From contig NZ_VTTM01000002.1 of NCBI RefSeq assembly GCF_008364795.1, positions 310,001 through 374,000 of the forward strand: a stretch of DNA of 64,000 bases, given 5' to 3'. How positions within the stretch are numbered: the stretch's first letter is position 1; the number at the start of each line of letters is the position of its first letter. Under the pieces are notes generated by a model. It made no database searches. It saw nothing but the letters and a program-made list of their open reading frames with translations, and had not been told where the DNA came from. A program made the translations under genes and the position numbers. Shown in pieces: positions 10,302 through 21,649 of this stretch. The DNA comes from Azospirillum oryzae (GTDB lineage: Bacteria > Pseudomonadota > Alphaproteobacteria > Azospirillales > Azospirillaceae).

Positions 10302-11339
10302 TCACTTCCGCGCGGCGATGGCGGATTGCGCCGCCTTCACCAGATCGGGGCCGATCTGCTTGGTCCACTTGTCGAAGACCGGCTGGGTGGCGGTCTGGAA
10401 GGCCTTCTGCTCCTCCGGCGTCAGGCGCACCACCTCGACGCCCTGGGCGGTGATCTCCTTCAGCAGGCTGTCGTCCTCGGCGGTGATGCCCTTGCGGGAG
10501 ATCGCGACCTCTTCCGCCGCGGCCTGCACGGCGGCGGCGCGCACCGCCTCCTGGTCTTCCTTCGACCAGCTGGCCCAGACTTCCTTGTTGACGACGAAGA
10601 TCAGCGGGTCGGCGACATAGCCCCACAGGGTCAGGTTCTTCTGCCCCAGCGTGGCGAGCTTGGCGGCGACGAAGATGGCCAGCGGGTTCTCCTGCCCATC
10701 GACGGCGCCGGTGGACAGCGCCGGCTGCGCGTCGGCCCAGCTCATCTGCGTCGGGTTGGCGCCCAGCGCGGTGAAGGTGTCGAGATAGAGCGGCGAGCCG
10801 ACGACGCGGATCTTCATCCCCTTCAGGTCGGCCGGCGTGCGGATCGGGTGCTTGGAGTTGGAGATCTCGCGGAAGCCGTTCTCGCCCCAGGCCAGCGGCA
10901 CGACGTCCTTGGTGGCGAGCAGGTCGAACAGCGTCTTGCCCACTTCGCCCTGGGTCAGGGCGTCGAGCGCCTTGTGGTCGGGCATCAGGAAGGGCAGGGA
11001 GAAGAGGTTCAGCTCCTTCACCTGCGGCGACCAGTTGATGGTGGAGCCGACCGCCATGTCGATGGTGCCCTGGCGGAGCGCGGTGAATTCCTTGGTCTGG
11101 TCGCCGTTCACCAGCGAGGTGCCGGGATACATCTTGATGTTGATGCGGCCGCCGGTCTTTTCCTTGACCAGCTCTGCCCAGCGGTCGCCGCCGACGCCCC
11201 AGGGGAAGGGCTTGCCCAGAACGGTGGAAAGCTTGTACTCCGCCTTGTAGTCGGCAGCGTTCGCCGCACCGGCAACCAATGCCGGAACCGTCAGCGCGGC
11301 CAGCGCGATGCCGGCGAGCAGAGCCTTCAGCGATTTCAT
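10302..11339 (-). CDS. TRAP transporter substrate-binding protein, DctP family
   Basis: Periplasmic receptor that delivers an organic acid to a TRAP membrane permease. The 345-residue protein has a signal peptide (MKSLKALLAG through AGAANAA), then the DctP fold with YPGTSLVNGDQTKEFTALRQGTIDM, LSLPFLM-like LFSLPFLMPD, the ligand-arginine region GMKIRVVGSPLY, and GAVDGQENPL. Length is typical. No DctQ or DctM permease gene lies nearby, so its membrane partner must be elsewhere. A strong terminator follows. Ligand cannot be told from sequence. Confidence 0.92.
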   Translation of the reverse strand: MKSLKALLAGIALAALTVPALVAGAANAADYKAEYKLSTVLGKPFPWGVGGDRWAELVKEKTGGRINIKMYPGTSLVNGDQTKEFTALRQGTIDMAVGSTINWSPQVKELNLFSLPFLMPDHKALDALTQGEVGKTLFDLLATKDVVPLAWGENGFREISNSKHPIRTPADLKGMKIRVVGSPLYLDTFTALGANPTQMSWADAQPALSTGAVDGQENPLAIFVAAKLATLGQKNLTLWGYVADPLIFVVNKEVWASWSKEDQEAVRAAAVQAAAEEVAISRKGITAEDDSLLKEITAQGVEVVRLTPEEQKAFQTATQPVFDKWTKQIGPDLVKAAQSAIAARK

Positions 11340-11455
11340 ACTTGTTTCCTCCCAAGCGCCCTATACGAAAGATACGGACCGGGATCGTACAGATGCACGC
11401 AGGACTGTTCCACGAGCAATTTGACACGACCGTCCGCGGTCCGAACAATGCGGCC

Positions 11456-12076
11456 ATGCGGCTGGGCCTGATGCTCGGCGCTTGCGTCTGGCTGGCCCTG
11501 CCGGTCGCGTCAGGTGCCCAGGGGTTGCCGAGTCCGGCGATGCCGATGGGGCCGAACCCCAGCGAATGCGAGATCGAGGCGGCGCTGCTCGGCACCACCG
11601 GCCCCAATTGCCCGCCGGTGGCGATGCAGAGGCCGGCCGTGCCGCCCCCGGCCACTCCCCCGGCTTCACCTTCGACCGGGCGGCCGGCGCCGGTGACCGT
11701 GCCGCCTCTGCCGGGGCCGACGGCGATGCCTGCACCGGAGCTGCGCGCCGCCTTCCGGGTGGAGTTCGATTTCAATTCCGCCCGCATCCGCCCGGAATCG
11801 CGGACGATCCTCGACAAGGTGGCAACGGTGATGGCGGCGGCCGGCAACACCCGCTTCCGCATCGTCGGCCACACCGACGCCGTCGGCGGCGACGCGGCGA
11901 ACCTTGCCCTGTCCAAGAAGCGGGCGGCGGCGGTGGTCGAGTATCTGGTATCCAAGCACCAGATCCGCCGCGACCGGCTGGAGGCGTCGGGCATGGGCGC
12001 GCGGGAGCTGCTCCTGCCCGATCAGCCCAAGGCGGCGGCCAACCGGCGGGTGGAGATCGTCAATCTGGGCGGCTGA
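11456..12076 (+). CDS. OmpA-family peptidoglycan-associated protein
   Basis: A 206-residue exported protein: signal peptide MRLGLMLGACVWLALPVASG, a proline-rich linker of about 80 residues, and a C-terminal OmpA-like domain (about 100-205) with FDFNSARIRPES, the peptidoglycan-binding pattern GHTDAVGGDAANLALSKKRA, and NRRVEIV at the end. It lacks the beta-barrel of OmpA and a lipobox, so it is probably a periplasmic or surface peptidoglycan-binding protein. The ATG at 11456 is chosen because it begins the signal peptide; no clear ribosome site is visible, and an in-frame ATG at 11393 is an alternative. Confidence 0.85.
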   Translation: MRLGLMLGACVWLALPVASGAQGLPSPAMPMGPNPSECEIEAALLGTTGPNCPPVAMQRPAVPPPATPPASPSTGRPAPVTVPPLPGPTAMPAPELRAAFRVEFDFNSARIRPESRTILDKVATVMAAAGNTRFRIVGHTDAVGGDAANLALSKKRAAAVVEYLVSKHQIRRDRLEASGMGARELLLPDQPKAAANRRVEIVNLGG

Positions 12077-12081
12077 AAATT

Positions 12082-12093
12082 TTCGGATCCGAA
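12082..12093. terminator. Palindrome after the OmpA-like gene (possible terminator)
   Basis: TTCGGATCCGAA is a perfect 12-base palindrome starting 6 bases after the stop codon, flanked by AAAATT on the left and TTTTC on the right. It could form a terminator hairpin with an A/T-rich outer stem, but the self-complementary centre leaves almost no loop. Confidence 0.3.
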
Positions 12094-12199
12094 TTTTCGC
12101 ACCGGGGGGAACCTTCGGCGCCGTGAGGTGTTGCGCAGGGGCGCCGACGGGCCGTGGCCCTATGCGCACCGACCCTCCATCCTCTGACCGGGAGAGCCG

Positions 12200-12664
12200 A
12201 TGCCCGACCACACCCCCATTCCCATCGACAGCCGCCGCATCGCCGACGACGAGGTCGGCAAGCCGGCCGTCTTCGGCGCCATCCTGTCGGGCCAGCCGCA
12301 GGAAATTCACCGCAACATCTTCGAAGGCGACTATGGCCGCTTCCGGTCGGGGGTGTGGCAGTGCACGCCGGGCCTCGTCGCGATGAAGGACTGGCCCTAT
12401 CACGAGTTCTGCCTGCTGCTGTCCGGCCGGGTCATCATCACGCCGGAAGGCGGGTCCCCGCGCGAATACAAGGCCGGCGACGCGCTGGTGCTGCCGATGG
12501 GATTCACCGGCACCTGGGAGATCCTGGAGACGGTGCGCAAATATTATGCGGTGCAGGCGCGCCAGCCGCTGATGCGCCGGGTGAAGGAGCGGGTGAAGGG
12601 CTGGCTGCGGCCGGGCGCCAAGGGCGGGCGGACCACCGATGCGCAGGCCGGGGCCGCGTTCTGA
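12200..12664 (+). CDS. Cupin domain protein (DUF861-like)
   Basis: A 154-residue cytoplasmic single-cupin protein. The second half resembles the cupin_3/DUF861 family: MKDWPYHEFCLLLSGRVIITPEGG, YKAGDALVLPMGFTGTWEI and VRKYYAV. The family includes ureidoglycolate-related and unknown enzymes, and only one likely metal histidine is obvious here. A GGGAGAG ribosome site precedes the ATG. It ends with a basic tail (VKERVKGWLRPGAKGG). No substrate can be assigned; the gene sits just upstream of lpxD with a 90-base gap. Confidence 0.75.
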   Translation: MPDHTPIPIDSRRIADDEVGKPAVFGAILSGQPQEIHRNIFEGDYGRFRSGVWQCTPGLVAMKDWPYHEFCLLLSGRVIITPEGGSPREYKAGDALVLPMGFTGTWEILETVRKYYAVQARQPLMRRVKERVKGWLRPGAKGGRTTDAQAGAAF

Positions 12665-12754
12665 CGCCTCGCCATCCGCCGGACGCCCGTGTTAGGGTCC
12701 GCCGCGCCGTCCGCAGGGACGGTCCGTGAAGACCCTGACACCGGTGTTCCGACC

Positions 12755-13885
12755 ATGACCAAGCACCCGATGACCCTCACCGAGATCGCTGAAGCGCTGG
12801 GCGCCGCGGTCGAAGGCGACGGTTCCCTCACCATCCGCCGCGCCGTCCACCCGTCGGAAGCGGAGGGGCCGGAGGATCTGGCGCTGGCGATGGACAAGGA
12901 TCTGCTGGCCCTGCTGCCCGGCAGCAAGGCGGTCGCCGCCGTGGTCGCCGAAGGGGTCGAGGTGCCGGACACGATCAAGGGCCGCATCGTGGTGAAGCGT
13001 CCGCGCTATGCCATGGCCGGGATGCTCGACATCTTCGAAAAGCCGGTCCATGCCGAACCGGGCGTGTCGCCGCAGGCCTATGTGGCGCCCGACGCCGTGG
13101 TGGCGCCCGATGCCTCCATCGCCCCCTTCGCCTATGTCGGCCCGCGCGCCCGCATCGGTGCCGGGGTCGTCATCCTGCCGCACGTCACCGTCGGCGCCGA
13201 CGCGGTGATCGGCGAGGGCTGCCTGCTGCATCCCGGTGCCCGCATCGGCGAGCGGGTGGAGATGGGCGCGCGCTGCATCATCCATCCCAACGCCGCGGTC
13301 GGAAACGACGGCTTCAGCTTCGTAACGCCGGAACCGGGCAGCGTCGAATCGGCCAAGACCACCGGCCGCGTCGTCGGCACCAACGTGCTGATCCGCCGGG
13401 TGAACTCCATCGGCACGGTGATCCTGGGCGACGATGTCGAAATCGGCGCCGGCGCCACCATCGACCGCGGCACGGTGACCGCCACCCGCATCGGCAACGG
13501 CACCAAGATCGACAACCTCGTCCAGATCGGCCACAACGTCCAGGTCGGCACCAACTGCATGCTGTGCGGCCATGTCGGCATCGCCGGCAGCACGATCATC
13601 GGCGACCGCGTGGTGCTGGCCGGCAAGGTCGGCGTGGCCGACCATGTGAAGATCGGCAGCGACGCGGTGGTGGCCGCCAATTCCGGCGTCGGCATGGACA
13701 TCCCGCCGAAGTCGGTGTGGATGGGCTATCCCGCCGTGCCGCGCGCCCGCGCCTTCGAACAATACAAGGGCCTCGCCCGTCTGAAGCGCCTGTATGCCGA
13801 CGTCTCCGACCTGAAGAAGCGCCTGACCGCCATCGACGGCGGCCCGGTGAAGGTCGAGGCGCCGGAGACGGAGCAGCAGGAATAG
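12755..13885 (+). CDS. lpxD: UDP-3-O-acylglucosamine N-acyltransferase LpxD
   Basis: Third step of lipid A synthesis: transfers a hydroxyacyl chain from ACP to the 2-amine of UDP-3-O-acyl-glucosamine. The 376-residue protein has the N-terminal uridine-binding domain (about 1-105), then many hexapeptide repeats of the left-handed beta-helix type, with the catalytic-histidine segment IGHNVQVGTNCMLCGHVGI and a C-terminal helix LARLKRLYADVSDLKKRL. The ATG at 12755 matches family starts. It is away from the usual lpxD-fabZ-lpxA-lpxB cluster, so it may be a second paralogue (inference). Confidence 0.9.
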   Translation: MTKHPMTLTEIAEALGAAVEGDGSLTIRRAVHPSEAEGPEDLALAMDKDLLALLPGSKAVAAVVAEGVEVPDTIKGRIVVKRPRYAMAGMLDIFEKPVHAEPGVSPQAYVAPDAVVAPDASIAPFAYVGPRARIGAGVVILPHVTVGADAVIGEGCLLHPGARIGERVEMGARCIIHPNAAVGNDGFSFVTPEPGSVESAKTTGRVVGTNVLIRRVNSIGTVILGDDVEIGAGATIDRGTVTATRIGNGTKIDNLVQIGHNVQVGTNCMLCGHVGIAGSTIIGDRVVLAGKVGVADHVKIGSDAVVAANSGVGMDIPPKSVWMGYPAVPRARAFEQYKGLARLKRLYADVSDLKKRLTAIDGGPVKVEAPETEQQE

Positions 13886-13905
13886 GCGGGGCGCGTGTCC
13901 GGATT

Positions 13906-14028
13906 GCCCCCTCCCTCCCACGGCTTCGCCGCGGGTCCCTCCCTCCCCCGCTTCGCGGGAGAGGGAAGAGCTTGCGAGGCGGCGGCAGTTCCCTCTCCCT
14001 CGAAGAGGGGGAGGGTTAGGGAGGGGGC
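13906..14028. repeat. Composite palindromic G/C-rich repeat element
   Basis: The outer arms 13906-13916 and 14018-14028 are perfect 11-base reverse complements enclosing three smaller hairpins with TTC or GAA loops (CGGC-TTC-GCCG near 13922, CCCGC-TTC-GCGGG near 13947, and CCCTCTCCCTC-GAA-GAGGGGGAGGG near 13991-14015). It fills the gap between lpxD and trmJ. The string GGGGAGGGTTAGGG is shared with the palindrome at 6412-6460, pointing to a dispersed intergenic repeat family. Confidence 0.7.
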
Positions 14029-14061
14029 CTCAGCACTTTACCTCAAACGAACTTACGTCCA

Positions 14062-14838
14062 ATGACCTCCGGCCAGAACCCCACCCGTGAGTCCATCCTT
14101 GGCGGCCCCGCCGTCATCTTGGTGCAGCCGCAGCTCGGCGAGAACATCGGCGCCTGCGCGCGCGCGATGCTGAATTGCGGGCTGACCGACCTGCGCCTCG
14201 TCAAGCCGCGCGACGGCTGGCCGAACGCGAAGGCCAGTGCGGCGGCGTCCGGCGCCGACCTCGTCATCGACAACGCGAAGATCTTCGAGACGACGGCCGA
14301 GGCGGTCGCCGATCTGGAGGCGGTCTACGCCACCACGGTGCGCACCCGCGACATGATCCAGCGCTTCGTCACCCCGCGCGTCGCGGCCGGCGAGATGCGG
14401 GAACGCTATGCCGCCGGGCAGAAGGTCGGCGTCATGTTCGGGCCGGAGCGCACCGGGCTGGTCAACGACGACCTGACCTTTGCCCAGACGCTGGTGACGG
14501 TGCCGCTAAACCCGGCCTTCTCCTCGCTCAACCTGGCGCAGGCGGTGCTGCTGATCGGCTACGAGTGGTTCCAGGCCGGCGACCGCACGCCGGACCGCTT
14601 CCTGCACACCGGCCAGACCCGCCCGGCGACGATGGCGGAGCGGGTGAACTTCTTCGAACGGCTGGAGGCGGCGCTGGACCGCACCGGATTCTTCACCAGC
14701 GAGGAGAAGCGCCCCTCGATGGTCCGCACCCTGCGCAACGCCTTCGAGCGGATGGAGATGACCGAACAGGAGGTGCGCACCTTCCATGGCGTCGTCGCCG
14801 CCCTGGTCCAGGGTGACCGGCGGAAAGGCGAGAGTTAA
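14062..14838 (+). CDS. trmJ: tRNA (cytidine/uridine-2'-O-)-methyltransferase TrmJ
   Basis: SPOUT-fold enzyme that 2'-O-methylates the ribose of tRNA position 32. The 258-residue protein shows the TrmJ signature: PAVILVQPQLGENIGACARA near the start, the knot motifs MFGPERTGLVNDDL and VPLNPAFSSLNLAQAVLL, and the C-terminal extension (about 180-258) typical of TrmJ over TrmL. Length is typical. It lies directly upstream of rcoM with a 28-base gap but is functionally unrelated. Confidence 0.9.
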   Translation: MTSGQNPTRESILGGPAVILVQPQLGENIGACARAMLNCGLTDLRLVKPRDGWPNAKASAAASGADLVIDNAKIFETTAEAVADLEAVYATTVRTRDMIQRFVTPRVAAGEMRERYAAGQKVGVMFGPERTGLVNDDLTFAQTLVTVPLNPAFSSLNLAQAVLLIGYEWFQAGDRTPDRFLHTGQTRPATMAERVNFFERLEAALDRTGFFTSEEKRPSMVRTLRNAFERMEMTEQEVRTFHGVVAALVQGDRRKGES

Positions 14839-14866
14839 GGGCCAAGCGCGGCTATAGTGGGCATCC

Positions 14867-15583
14867 ATGGACTATGCGTTGCAGAACATGGATGTCGGGC
14901 TGGTGCTGCTGGACGGCGCGCGGCGGGTGCTGGCGCTGAACCCGGCGGCGGTGCGGCTGCTGGGGGAACGGGCGGCCGGGCTGGTCGGCGCCTATCTGCA
15001 CGACTTGCACCCGCCCTCGCACCGCGCCAAGGTGGAGCTTCTGCTGGCCGCGGCGGGCGATCCGTCCGCCCCGGCATCGGCCTGCTCGATGATGGTGGCG
15101 CTGCCCGGCCGGGTGCTGGTGGTGAAGGCGACCGCGCTGGCGCCCGCCGTGGCGGTGACGGAGGGAAGCGCCGTCACCGCCCTGATGTTGATGGAAGGCG
15201 GGCGGCCGGCGGCGGCCGATGCCCAGGCCGTTCCGGTCCCGCCGCCTGAACCGCTGGTCAAGCTGCCGGTGGAGAAGGGGCAGGGCATCGTGCTGCTCGA
15301 CCCGGCCGATGCCGTCTATCTGCAGGCCGACGGCCATTACACCACGGTCCACACCGCCGACGGCGCCTTCTTCTGCGGCCTGCCTTTGTCGGAGCTGGAG
15401 GCGCGGCTCGACGCCCGGTCCTTCGTGCGCACCCATCGCGGCTACATCGTCAACCTGCGCCATGCCCGCGCGGTGGAACGGCAGGACGGCCGCGCCGCTT
15501 TCGTCATGGCCGCCCCCGGCGCCCCCCGCGTGCCGGTCAGCCGCAACCGGGCCGAGGCGCTGAAGAAGCGGCTGGCGCTGTAG
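14867..15583 (+). CDS. rcoM: RcoM-like CO-sensing PAS-LytTR transcriptional regulator
   Basis: Predicted single-component CO sensor: a haem-binding PAS domain (about 5-95) joined by a proline-rich linker to a LytTR DNA-binding domain (about 130-238). H48 in DLHPPSHRAKVELLL aligns with the haem-ligand histidine (His74) of Burkholderia RcoM-2, and M75/M76 in SMMVALPGRVLVVK with its CO-replaceable methionine (Met104); alignment done from memory. The LytTR part shows VYLQADGHYTTVHT, FVRTHRGYIVNL and VPVSRNRAEALKKRL. The adjacent cowN gene, which RcoM activates in Rhodospirillum rubrum, strongly supports the call. A generic PAS-LytTR regulator is the alternative. Confidence 0.82.
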   Translation: MDYALQNMDVGLVLLDGARRVLALNPAAVRLLGERAAGLVGAYLHDLHPPSHRAKVELLLAAAGDPSAPASACSMMVALPGRVLVVKATALAPAVAVTEGSAVTALMLMEGGRPAAADAQAVPVPPPEPLVKLPVEKGQGIVLLDPADAVYLQADGHYTTVHTADGAFFCGLPLSELEARLDARSFVRTHRGYIVNLRHARAVERQDGRAAFVMAAPGAPRVPVSRNRAEALKKRLAL

Positions 15584-15589
15584 GGTCGC

Positions 15590-15621
15590 GCCATTCGTGC
15601 GGCGATCCGGCCATTCGCGCG
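15590..15621 (+). promoter_or_regulatory. Two CCATTCG direct repeats, candidate RcoM/LytTR operator
   Basis: GCCATTCGTGCG at 15590-15601 and GCCATTCGCGCG at 15610-15621 match at 11 of 12 positions and are exactly 20 bp apart, so they sit on one face of the helix. LytTR proteins bind such tandem direct elements; the core resembles the AlgR-type CCGTTCGTC. They lie just after the rcoM stop and about 110 bp before the cowN start. I found no third copy and no clear -10/-35. Confidence 0.55.
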
Positions 15622-15727
15622 AGCCGGATGCTGCTGGTGCGGCGCGGCTTGATGGCGGGGTCGCGGGCGGGGGAGCATCGGCGTCATGTTCCCCGCCTTC
15701 GGCAACCGGCATGAGGAGACTGCTTCC

Positions 15728-16024
15728 GTGGACAGCATCGACGCGCCCGACCGCTACGTATCGTTCAAGGGAATCGACTGCGACGGCAACAGCCGCCGCA
15801 TCATCGACCGGCTGTACATGCACATCGACGATCCCGCCAAGACCAACGCCTTCTGGGAGCGGTTCCGCGCCAAGCTGTCGGTTGCCGAGGACCCGCTGAA
15901 GCGGCAGGCCGACGGGCTGTGCCTGCTCTGCGCCAACATCTATTACATCGCCGACCTGTTCGAGGAGCATGACGACGAGGACGGCCTGGCGATGCTACGC
16001 CAGCTGGAGGACGAGTGCTGCTGA
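15728..16024 (+). CDS. cowN: CowN, N2-fixation sustaining protein in presence of CO
   Basis: Small protein that keeps nitrogenase working when carbon monoxide is present, first described in Rhodospirillum rubrum. The 98-residue product has the family signature RYVSFKGIDCDGNSRRI, IDDPAKTNAFWERFRAKL, ANIYYIADLFEEHDDEDG and the terminal QLEDECC. GTG at 15728 is preferred because GAGGAG lies 9 bases before it; an in-frame ATG at 15686 (14 residues longer) is the alternative. It follows the RcoM-like regulator and two direct repeats, so CO-dependent induction is expected (inference). Nitrogenase genes themselves are not in this window. Confidence 0.87.
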   Translation: MDSIDAPDRYVSFKGIDCDGNSRRIIDRLYMHIDDPAKTNAFWERFRAKLSVAEDPLKRQADGLCLLCANIYYIADLFEEHDDEDGLAMLRQLEDECC

Positions 16025-16042
16025 GCGGTCAGCGCTCAACAG

Positions 16043-17437
16043 TCAGCGCTTGGGGCCCGCCGCCGGCTCCTTCTCCGTTTCCTTGTCCGCGGCGGCGTAG
16101 GCGACGCGCCAGACCGAGCCGGAGGCGTCCTCGGCGATCAGCAGGGCGCCGTCGGCGGTCACCGCCAGACCGCTCGGCCGGCCCCAGACCTTCGGTGTCT
16201 CGTCGCCCTCGGCGGCGCTTCCGGTGGCTGTGCCGGCGGGGCTGGTCACGCGGAAGCCGGTGACGAAGGTCTCGTAGGTGCCGGTCGGCTTGCTCTTGTC
16301 GAAAGGCGCGGTGTCGAAGGGCACGAAGGCGACGGCATAGCCGGTGGGGCGGGACCGGTTCCAGGAGCCGTGCAGCGAGACGAAGGCGCCCATGCGGTAG
16401 CGTTCCGGGAAATGGGTGGCGTCGCCGAAGGCCAGTCCGATCGGCGCCGAATGCGCCTGGAACAGCAGACCCGGCACCAGCGCCGCCTTCACCAGATCGG
16501 GCCGCCGATCGGCGAAGTCCGGCTGCGGGTTGTCGCCGATGTAGGAATAGGGCCAGCCATAGAAGCCGCCCGGCTTCACCATCGTCAGGAAATCGGGCAC
16601 CAGCTGGTCACCCAGCCCGTCGCGCTCGTTCACCACGGTATAAAGGTCGCCGGTGCCCGGCTTGAAGGCGAGGCCGACCGGGTTGCGCAGGCCTGCGGCG
16701 TAGGTACGCTGGCCGCTGCCGTCCATGCGGAATTCCTGGATGGTGGCACGCGGTTCGGCCTCCATCCCGATGTTCGATTCCGATCCGATCCCGACATAGA
16801 AATGCCGTCCGTCGGGCGCCACCGCGATGGAGCGCGTGTTGTGGCCGCCGCGCCGGCCGAAGGCGCCCTCGGCCGTCAGCCGCCGCCGTTCCCCCGCCTG
16901 GACGGTCCCGGCGGTCCAGGGCAGGCGCCACACCCCCGCCAGATCGCCGACCAGCACCGCCCCGTCATGGAAGGCGAGACCGAAGGGATGGTCGAATCCG
17001 TCGGCCCAGACCTGGGCCATCTCCGCCCGGCCGTCGCCGTCGGCATCGCGCAGCAGGGTCAGGCTGCCCGGCCGCTGCTGTGCCACCAGCACGTCGCCGT
17101 TGGGTAGGACCAGCAGGTTGCGGGCATTCTCCACATGGTCGCGGAAAAGGGTGACGGTGAAACCGCGCGGGGCGCGCAACGGCTGGTCCTCGGGACGCGG
17201 CACCTGCACCGCCTGGTTGGCGACGGCGGGGGTGGCGTAGGGCTTCGGCAGCGTTTCGATCCGCACATGGACCTCGGCGCCGACCGTCTGCATCGGATCG
17301 GAACGCACCGGGCCGGTCATCGCCGCCTGGGCCAGGGCGGTGGCCGGCAGCATGGACTGGGCGAGGGCGGAGCCGGCGGCCAGCGCAAGCAGGCCGACCA
17401 GAAGATGCTTGAGCGACGGGGTAGGGCGGTCGGCCAT
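16043..17437 (-). CDS. Periplasmic PQQ-dependent sugar/sorbosone dehydrogenase family protein
   Basis: A 464-residue exported six-bladed beta-propeller of the soluble glucose/sorbosone dehydrogenase family. A signal peptide (KHLLVGLLALAAGSALAQS) leads into FTVTLFRDHVENARNLLVLPNGD, DGFDHPFGLAFHDGAVLVGD, the RGGHNTRSIAVAPDGRHFY segment with the histidine expected at the PQQ site, AAGLRNPVGLAF, GFYGWPYSYIG, and LHGSWNRS. ATG at 17437 is chosen over a TTG at 17503 because it starts a normal signal peptide. Whether it really uses PQQ, and on what substrate, is not established by sequence. It converges on cowN with an 18-base gap. Confidence 0.85.
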   Translation of the reverse strand: MADRPTPSLKHLLVGLLALAAGSALAQSMLPATALAQAAMTGPVRSDPMQTVGAEVHVRIETLPKPYATPAVANQAVQVPRPEDQPLRAPRGFTVTLFRDHVENARNLLVLPNGDVLVAQQRPGSLTLLRDADGDGRAEMAQVWADGFDHPFGLAFHDGAVLVGDLAGVWRLPWTAGTVQAGERRRLTAEGAFGRRGGHNTRSIAVAPDGRHFYVGIGSESNIGMEAEPRATIQEFRMDGSGQRTYAAGLRNPVGLAFKPGTGDLYTVVNERDGLGDQLVPDFLTMVKPGGFYGWPYSYIGDNPQPDFADRRPDLVKAALVPGLLFQAHSAPIGLAFGDATHFPERYRMGAFVSLHGSWNRSRPTGYAVAFVPFDTAPFDKSKPTGTYETFVTGFRVTSPAGTATGSAAEGDETPKVWGRPSGLAVTADGALLIAEDASGSVWRVAYAAADKETEKEPAAGPKR

Positions 17438-17711
17438 CGGACGGGCGCTTTCACGGCGAAACGGAGGATCGGACGACGGAGGAGGAGACGGAGGATGAGA
17501 CAAATATCGGACTTAATTATGGGGACGATGCCGCAGGCCGCACGGAAAGGCAGGCGGTGCAAGGGGGGCTGTACCGGAGGGGTCCCCCACAAGCGCCGGG
17601 TGTCGCCAACGTCATCGTTGCACCCATCAACTTGCTTGCGGTCGCAGCCGGCGCAAGACCATACTCCGACCGATCTAGGCGGAAGGGCCGGCGGGCGGCG
17701 ATGATTCGGCA

Positions 17712-21641
<3,930 letters not shown>

Positions 21642-21649
21642 ACGCGCCC

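Noticed and set aside
15622..15727. Possible sigma-54 promoter (TGG...TTG) before cowN
   Set aside because: The GG to GC spacing is wrong for a -24/-12 element; only the direct repeats stand out.
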